The notes under the pieces: model-generated
What the model saw: the letters and a program-made list of their open reading frames with translations, nothing else
The model's database searches: none
Told to the model about the DNA's origin: nothing
Part shown: positions 57,964 to 64,000 of the stretch, in pieces
How positions within the stretch are numbered: position 1 is the first letter of the stretch
Layout of the letters: each line of letters begins with the position of its first letter
DNA from: Sepioteuthis lessoniana
Taxonomy: Eukaryota; Mollusca; Cephalopoda; Myopsida; Loliginidae
Length of the DNA stretch: 64,000 nt
Assembly: GCA_963585895.1 (NCBI GenBank)
Contig: OY757904.1
Coordinates: 66,990,867-67,054,866 of the forward strand
Reading direction: 5' to 3'
Program-made: the position numbers and the translations under genes

Positions 57964-59575
57964 GATTATTATTATTTTATTCTTTTCACAGTTTTTCACA
58001 CCAGCGTTAGCCGGCGGTTTCTTCCTGGATTTTGAGTGACAACAAGTGTCCAGAACCTTCTCCGAGTTCTGGTCGATATTAATAACGTAATAGTTTGGAT
58101 GGTCTCTACACGTCCTCTTATTTCCAAGCCCCCCTGTCCTCATACCGATCCTTGGGTTGCTGTACCCAAAGCAAAAATGACAATTGGTATCATGTTTCAG
58201 GTTTCAGCTTTTTTGTCTTCCCAAGCAAGGTTCAATGGCTTTTTTTTCTTTTTTATTTTCTCTAAATTTTAATCTGGGTTCTACCGGAACAGCAAAATCA
58301 TCCATTCAGCTAGATTTTTTTTTAATATCACTTGTTCCGGACTTCTTGCCGAGATTGTGTGATCCGTTTATATCTCAAAACCCCAGAGAAATTTTCGCGT
58401 CACATCTTCAAGGAGAGATTCTGTGTTGTGCATATAAAATTTGTTCGTATGATTGAATTTCAATTCCTTGCACATTTCCTATGGATCACCATCCCCAACC
58501 AGTCATGTCGAGTCTTATACACTTTCTGTGCTAATTTACAACATTTGCTTATTATGTTGTTGATCGTTTCGCCTCTATAACCACATGACATACATTTGCT
58601 AATTTGTGGCAGTTTATCTATTGTTGGTTTAATATAATTATTCTTTATCGCGTTGTGTCTGAAGAGTTTCAGTTTATCTCTTAAATACCCATTTTTTGTC
58701 GACGTCAAAAATTTCTCCTGTGAGATGTCACTTTTTTGTTACTTGAAATGTCCATACAGTTGTTTTCCGTCCCATTTTTTTCTGTTTACTTTGGTTAATT
58801 GGTGTTTGTATGGTTTGTATTGTTTCTGGTCTTTTTCATTAGTTTTCCGCAGAGCGTTTCTTAGTTGTCTTCCAGTCGTTAGATCGATGGATCGAGGCTA
58901 TTATGAATACTGGCAAGTACTCTTCCTCTCTCATTTCTTGCCATATATAGACTGCCAGCGTCTTCTCTTGGAAGTAAGGCCATTATGCATCATCACTAGT
59001 TTTCTTGTTCCCTTGGCTATTTGCTTAAGTTTTTCCCGCAACCAGTGGTCCCGAGTATATTACGAGGGTGAAAACCCATTCGTTATTTTTTATAAGATTC
59101 CTACAATATTGTTTGGTTCCGATGAGCATTCTCGATCTCCTGAGATACCCTTTTATAATTTTTGTTCTTTTCCACTTCTTTGATGGTGTCAGCTTCCATT
59201 ATTCCCAAGTATTTGCGCGTTTCCTAAGTACTTGTTTGTTGATTTTTCTTGATTTTGTTGTTTCATTCTTTCCTTCATGTGTTGTTTCCCGCGTTTCGTA
59301 TTTAGCATGGCACATCTTTTTATGTCAAATCCTACCCCTGTGTCCTGACTGTATATTCTCACTACCTGTATAAGGGTTTGGAATTCTTCTTTTTTCTTGG
59401 TAAACATTTTGATGTCGTCCATGTATGAGAATTGATCTGAAATATACCTCTTTAAATCTTGGCCTCAGCTAAGATTTCCCTCCAACTGTGAATTCCACTT
59501 TCCAGGTTGCCTTGGTTTTCTCGATAAACTTCATGACTTCGTCTGATTATTATTATTATTATTATTATTGTAAGT
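57964..59575 (-). mobile_element. REL-LINE L12 with RT active site, zinc knuckle and nuclease region
   Basis: About 1.55 kb on the minus strand, with (ATT)n at both borders (57965-57979 and 59547-59571). It keeps the second half of the reverse transcriptase including the YMDD box (59414-59425, 'YMDDIKMFTKK'), 'IYSQDTGVGFDIKRCAM', a linker, then the zinc-knuckle region 'KCMSCGYRGETINNIISKC' (about 58535-58600) and the nuclease core ('DHTISARSPEQVI', then 'DDFAVPVEPRLKF' in another frame). In better copies the knuckle has His where this has Asn, and the nuclease has PD where this has PE. Broken by stops and shifts. Confidence 0.8.
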
Positions 59576-59833
59576 AGTTGCTGTAATAATACATGTCTTC
59601 ACTAATAGTAGTTTGAATGACATGAAACATTATCAGTTCCCCTAGATCTCTGAATTATTGTTGCTCATTTTCTCTTTTCACTAGTCTTGAAGGACTCACT
59701 CGTTTGTACGATCTCTTGCACCAGCAGATTGATTTCCAGTTTATTCAAAACTTGTCCCAAGGATTTGAAGTATTACTGTTAAAACTTTCAGCATGTATTT
59801 CCTTATTTTTTCTGGCTGGTATATGCATTTCTC

Positions 59834-60301
59834 CGTTGTATAGCCATCAAACATGATTTACGAAATTCAATGAATGAACGAAATACTTCTTCATAAAAAT
59901 ATATCACTCATTTTATTCTCGGAAGGGGCCCAGAGTTTATTGTTAGTTTTAGAGATAAATGGAAAGAAATATACTCTGAGAGGGGATTTCTTCTTGTTTC
60001 ATATCTTCTTACGAGAGTCAGTGGGTGCCAACGCTTGCACTTCCTTGCAAGCTGGATCGTCAGAGACGACATAACACCTCTGAACGGCTGCGTGTCCCTA
60101 GCTCGACTCTCGATTCTTTGCACTCTGTCTAAATCTGACCGCATGGTTATCATGAGGTCTCTTTCAGGTTACAAACCTGTTGGTCTTGACTACCCCGATG
60201 CTCTGCCATCCTCCTGTTTACTAATCCCAACGGGACAGTTTGTGAGTGCACATGTGGTCACTAGAAACGAAACGAAAATCCATGTCATATGTTATATAAC
60301 A
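59834..60301 (-). mobile_element. Probable second solo LTR
   Basis: A 468-bp block of higher GC. The right end is the reverse complement of TGTTATATAACATATG and the left end reads CGTTGTATA (a TGTTGTATA-type terminus with one change). TCTC flanks both sides (59830-59833, 60302-60305). Read on the minus strand it carries AATAAA about 100 bp before its 3' end, as expected of an LTR. No coding region. Short terminal and flank matches make this less certain than the 39.6 kb LTR. Confidence 0.45.
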
Positions 60302-60305
60302 TCTC

Positions 60306-60862
60306 CACCTTTTTGGTTTCCATTGCTATCAATATGTAATTTGCTGAAACGGCAATTTCCACTATTCCCAAGTTTCATTCTCCATGCTTATTGATTAGTT
60401 TGGTTTTCTTAACTTTTCCTCAAGATTTTGTGGACAGACCATTAGTTGTGCATGTCTTTTCAGTATTGTCAACATCAGCCTCTTGCACAATTACTAGCTT
60501 GTCGTTTTTCTTATCCTGTCATGCCACTACTTGAATAGATTCTGTGACGATTTTTTACGTCGCTTATGCGACTAAATTATTTTTCATTCCACCCACTTTT
60601 TCGCCGACATTTTTTAATCTCTTACCTTTTATTCATTTTAGCTTTTTTTCTAATTAGTTCATACGTCATTTCTTTTTGATGTTCTCTTCAGTTTATGCCT
60701 AAAGTTTTCCACTGAATCAACGCCATCTCCATCCCCTTTTCTTGGTTTGTTCAACTAAGTATCCATATTGATTTTTTCTTCACATTTTTCTTTTTTTATT
60801 TTATCACAGTTATCTGATCTTCAGTTATTTTTGCTAGTCTATTAGTTGTTAATAATATACGA
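60306..60862. other. No recognised feature
   Basis: T-rich plus strand, perhaps a decayed minus-strand LINE, but no block could be aligned by eye. Confidence 0.4.
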
Positions 60863-60864
60863 GG

Positions 60865-61430
60865 GTACTTCAATAAGTAAACAGGAATTTTTAAAGTAAA
60901 ATGATTCCTTTTCAGAATGTTCATCCATAAATGTTATCTCTGTATTATTTGATATTGGGTTATAGCCAACATTATTTTATTCATGGAAAAAGTATTTATT
61001 TTCAGGATATTCAAAATCACAGTAAATCAAACAAAGCATTCCATGCTTGAACAGAGTTCTCTCATGATATATTACTTGGCTGAGAATTTCATGTTATGTG
61101 AAATTAACTGTTGAATCTGTGATGCTTATGGAAGTGCATATTTTTAGTCAAAAAGTGTTTACAAATTGTCGAAAAATGGGTCCGCCACTTAGAGCCTGAT
61201 TTGAAACGACGATCCATAGGGTGTAAATAGAAAGAATCTCAGGTAAAAGAAAGTTCATGTGGCCGCAACCTGTAAAGAGGGTCATGCTGATCGTCTTTTA
61301 GAATCTGAAAGAATTATTCTTTGTGATTTCACTGAAAAAAATGATTGCCAATGGGTTCCACTGTTGATAGTTGCATTATCAACAGTGGAACCCATTGGCA
61401 ATCATTTGGACAAAATTCACTATTTATATC
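60865..61430 (+). mobile_element. Possible decayed mariner-like element with hairpin
   Basis: Starts 'acgagggtacttcaataagt', which resembles a mariner inverted terminal repeat. A broken frame near 61240-61345 ('HADRLLESERIILCDF') vaguely resembles the region around the first catalytic Asp of some mariners. No right-hand terminal repeat was found, so this is tentative. Confidence 0.3.
61339..61407. repeat. Perfect 31-bp inverted repeat, 7-nt loop
   Basis: Arms 61339-61369 and 61377-61407 are exact reverse complements; the spacer is GTTGCAT. Not low-complexity. The only perfect non-microsatellite hairpin of this size noticed in the window. Confidence 0.9.
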
Positions 61431-61444
61431 CTATTGGTTGATTA

Positions 61445-61530
61445 TTTTTTTGGATGGCATTACAATATTTATGGGTTATTTAATGCCAAATCTATTCTGT
61501 TAGAAAAAACAATAGTGGTTCTATTCAACA
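61445..61530 (+). repeat. Fragment of composite repeat (copy E, start only)
   Basis: 'ggatggcattacaatatt', 'gggttatttaatgccaaat' and 'tggttctattcaacat' follow the first part of the composite repeat, then stop at the mariner M2 end. Confidence 0.4.
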
Positions 61531-61534
61531 TATA

Positions 61535-62433
61535 CGAGGATCATTAAATAAGTTTCTAGACTTTTTTTCGTATGGGCAGTTTTATTGATAGTATACACAT
61601 GAAACTCTACTAACTTCGAAGTAATCTCCTCCGGCTGCAATGCACTTGTTGTACCGTTCCAACAACTTCTGGAAGGACCCATGGAAGTCTTCTTGTTTGA
61701 GTGTGTCAATGACCTTCGTCACAGCGTCTTTCTTCTTCTCAATTGTCTCATAACGACAGACTCTGAGCTTAGGGAATAATCTAGAGTCACAGGGAGCAAG
61801 GTCTGGACCATCGGAACACTGAGGAACTGTCTTGATGCCCATATTCGTCAAATAGTCTATGACAAGAATGGAGTTGTGGACTGGTGCATTGTCCTGGTGG
61901 AAATACCACTGACCTGATTTGAAGTGTGCTGGCCTCTTCCGACGGAATCTCTTCCTGGACTCACTTAAACCTCAACATAGTAATCCTAACCCTAACCGTT
62001 TCGCCAATAAACTGTGGTGTATTGACTTTCTTATTCCTCCCACCCCTCTGATCATCCCTCATAGACTCCCTGCTTTCCTTGAATCTCTTATACCACTCAA
62101 AAACTGATGCTTGATTCATGCAAGATTGTCCAAAAGCAGTCAGAAGCATCCATACGTTTCTGTGGCATTTTTTCCAAGTTTAAAACAGCATATTATTGCA
62201 TATCGTTTTTCTATAGTGTCAGATTGAATTTTTGAAATTCAATAGCTGTGAAAATCAGGCTTTAGTAGGGTGTATTCAAATTCCTGCTGGAGCTGTTTAT
62301 TTGAACCTGAAATCATAAAAATTGGTCAGTCATGTCATAAGATGTATAGCAATAACATACTGCATTTTCAAGAGTCTACGACACTTCTAAATGATTGTAC
62401 AAAAAAGTATGAAAACTTATTGAATGCACCATG
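61535..62433 (-). mobile_element. Mariner copy M2, internally deleted
   Basis: An 899-bp mariner flanked by TA (61533-61534, 62434-62435). Left end CGAGGATCATTAAATAAGTT; right end the complement of CATGGTGCATTCAATAAGTT. On the minus strand: N-terminus ('LLTAFGQSCMNQASVFEWYK'), then the same deletion point and TTAGGG-like filler as M1 (61961-62001), then 'HQDNAPVHNSILV' with the second catalytic Asp and 'DLAPCDSRLFPKL' with the third. The first catalytic Asp is lost. Better preserved than M1. Confidence 0.85.
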
Positions 62434-62454
62434 TAGTTTTGCCTATAGTATTGA

Positions 62455-62550
62455 TTTTAAAAAATCAACGAAATAGCGTGATTGGAGTTCAAACTGACTT
62501 ACACCGATGTTGTAGTCCACCACATTAAGTAATACCCCACGGGAAATTAT
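62455..62550 (-). mobile_element. SINE-2 head fragment
   Basis: Minus strand: 'gtggactacaacatcggtg' and 'AGTTTGAACTCCAATCACG' resemble the tRNA-like part of SINE-2. The rest is missing. Confidence 0.4.
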
Positions 62551-62574
62551 TCCTTTTTTATGAATGATCGTTAA

Positions 62575-62575
62575 G

Positions 62576-62653
<78 letters not shown>
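62575..62653. repeat. (TA)n(TG)n microsatellite
   Basis: TA then TG run, adjoining the element that follows. Confidence 0.95.
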
Positions 62654-62656
<3 letters not shown>

Positions 62657-63215
62657 TTCAGTCCAGTCAAACCGGAGTCGGTAATAATTCCGTCAGCTCA
62701 ATATGATCATTCAACTATGTACATTTGAATTTTCCTGATAGAGAGCTCAATGTAACTGACATCACAGAGCAATAATACCTTTAAGAAAAATATAAAACAG
62801 GTCACAGTAAATTAAATTTTAATTTTTTAAAATCTTAAATTCTAAATATATTTTAACGTAAATCTCCAGATTTACCAATAGTTTAGTGAATTGAAAAAAT
62901 TATTATTAACCTTACGTAAAACTAAAAAAATTAAAATTAAATTTACTGTAGAAAGTGAGTTTCGAATATACGTCGAGTAACTTTATTGTGATCGCGATCG
63001 GTAATAAAAAGACAAACCTGAAGTGTGCAAATGGGGAGGAAACTCTACACCTCTTTTCTACTCCCTCCACCCTTCCCTCCTGTAACTATTCTGACTGTAA
63101 TTATTTTATACATAATTTTATCCATCTGAAGTAGTCCTGTTATTTTTGGTGTTATTGATTCATATCAATACCCATAACAGGATGGAAATAAATTTATTAT
63201 CCTAACGTCACCGGT
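62654..63215. mobile_element. Decayed relative of the 47.5 kb hammerhead element
   Basis: The left part matches 47505-47640 ('aaaccggagt.gg.aataattcc.tcag', 'agagctcaatgta', 'cagagcaataa..cttta'). The right part matches the right arm ('ttttatccatctgaagtagtcctgtta', 'ataacaggatggaaataaat', 'gtcaccggtt'). The left-arm hammerhead is missing. (TA)n lies at both edges, as in the intact copy. Confidence 0.65.
63125..63205 (+). ncRNA. Degenerate hammerhead motif
   Basis: CTGAAGT (conserved last A changed to T), helix II AGTCCTGTTAT/ATAACAGGAT, GAAA preceded by G, then the AT-rich helix III region. Changes at the core A and at the base of helix II predict loss of activity. Helix II keeps pairing despite an altered loop. 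Confidence 0.5.
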
Positions 63216-63225
63216 TATATACATA

Positions 63226-63269
<44 letters not shown>
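63216..63269. repeat. (TA)n microsatellite
   Basis: TA tract with one interruption, at the right edge of the decayed hammerhead element. Confidence 0.9.
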
Positions 63270-63271
<2 letters not shown>

Positions 63272-63690
63272 TCTTTTCTTCTTTATAAATACTTCAAAAC
63301 TTCCCTTTTAATTTGAGAGCACCGAAAAAGGGACGTAAACAATCTCTTATCATCCCTATATGAAATTGTTATAAACACTTTCTATAATTACCGACGAACG
63401 TCAATACTGAAGGAATGATCACGGTATTTTAATTTTCTGTCGTGTATCTGGTACGTATGGGTGAGGGATGGAATACCGCGATGACATCGCTTTAAGAAGA
63501 TTAATAGCCTCCCGAAAAAAAAGAGATGCTTTCGAAATCATTCTAAATTGTATTCGTTTTTGACGCTTTGTAGAATATAGACTCATAATTTTTTTTGTTA
63601 TTTATAACCAGGTCAACTCTGAACTGGAGAAGTAGTATCTATTTGTATCCCTTCTATGAGTTATATTGTTCAGTTTGACAGTTATTTGAA
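63270..63690. other. No recognised feature
   Basis: AT-rich; nothing recognised. Confidence 0.4.
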
Positions 63691-64000
63691 CGTGGAGCAT
63701 TCAATAAGTTTCCAGCCTTTTTTTTTGTACAGGCATTTACAAGTGTCGTAGACTCTTGAAAATTCAGTAGATTATTGCTATACATCTCATGAGATGAATG
63801 CTCAATTTTTTTTTAAATTTCAGCTTCAATTAAACAGCTACAGCAGGAAATGGAATACGCCCTATTAAAGCCTGATTGTCATAGCTGGTTAATTTCAAAA
63901 ATGCAGTCTGGACGTTGGGACACTTTAGAAGAATGATATGCCACTTCGTCCTTGTCACAGACTATTTGAACAAGATGAGCATCAAGACAATTCCTCACCC
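63691..64000 (+). mobile_element. Mariner copy M3, runs off the window
   Basis: Left end CGTGGAGCATTCAATAAGTT, a variant of the M2 right end. It contains 'cagctacagcaggaaatgga', shared with M1, then jumps at about 63945 from the N-terminal region straight to the segment after HQDNAP ('NKMSIKTIP'). This deletion differs from that of M1 and M2. The 3' end lies outside the window. Confidence 0.75.

Overview
The window looks like repeat-dense, AT-rich, non-coding DNA from a metazoan nuclear genome. I found no convincing cellular gene: every long open frame is either transposable-element protein or translated microsatellite. Several features together suggest a mollusc, most likely a cephalopod such as an octopus. 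These are tRNA-derived SINEs, an RTE-like LINE with a (TGA)n tail, Penelope-like GIY-YIG remnants, internally deleted mariners, and very many long (TA)n, (CA)n and (GA)n tracts. The taxon is an inference from repeat style, not from a diagnostic gene.

Layout. 0-7 kb: RTE 3' ends (3.2 and 4.8 kb) beside two Penelope-like fragments in opposite orientation; one of these carries a SINE inserted in its GIY-YIG frame with a 10-bp target duplication. 8.8-9.6 kb: first copy of a composite tandem repeat (also near 21.8, 25.0 and 38.9 kb). 10.7-12.3 kb: a shortened Ty3/Gypsy element on the minus strand with 5' LTR, primer binding site, pol remnant and GTAAG target duplication. 15.7 kb: an old RTE copy. 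19.4-21.3 and 24.4 kb: minus-strand copies of a second LINE whose C-terminus resembles the zinc knuckle plus restriction-like endonuclease region of R2/R4/Dong-type elements ('REL-LINE'). 26.7-31.7 kb: a SINE-rich belt. 31.8-33.7 kb: an RTE copy split into an inverted 5' half and a sense 3' half, as expected of twin priming. 39.6 kb: a solo LTR. 41.7-45.2 kb: the longest REL-LINE, interrupted by a deleted mariner. 46.6-49.0 kb: a 70-bp tandem array, then an element with 168-bp inverted arms that each hold a complete hammerhead ribozyme consensus, then a 153-bp fold-back element. 49.4-59.6 kb: more REL-LINE copies bordered by (TTA)n, with nested SINEs and an RTE. 59.8-64 kb: a second probable solo LTR, a perfect 31-bp hairpin, two more mariner copies, and a decayed relative of the hammerhead element.

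How the parts relate. The non-LTR elements appear to supply the machinery (RTE-like reverse transcriptase; REL-LINE reverse transcriptase plus nuclease) and the SINEs are probably passengers. Mariner copies here cannot encode transposase and would depend on copies elsewhere. No element in the window looks autonomous. The most notable find is the paired, opposed hammerhead motifs at 47.6 and 48.6 kb; the composite repeat and the TAA-flanked REL-LINE copies follow.
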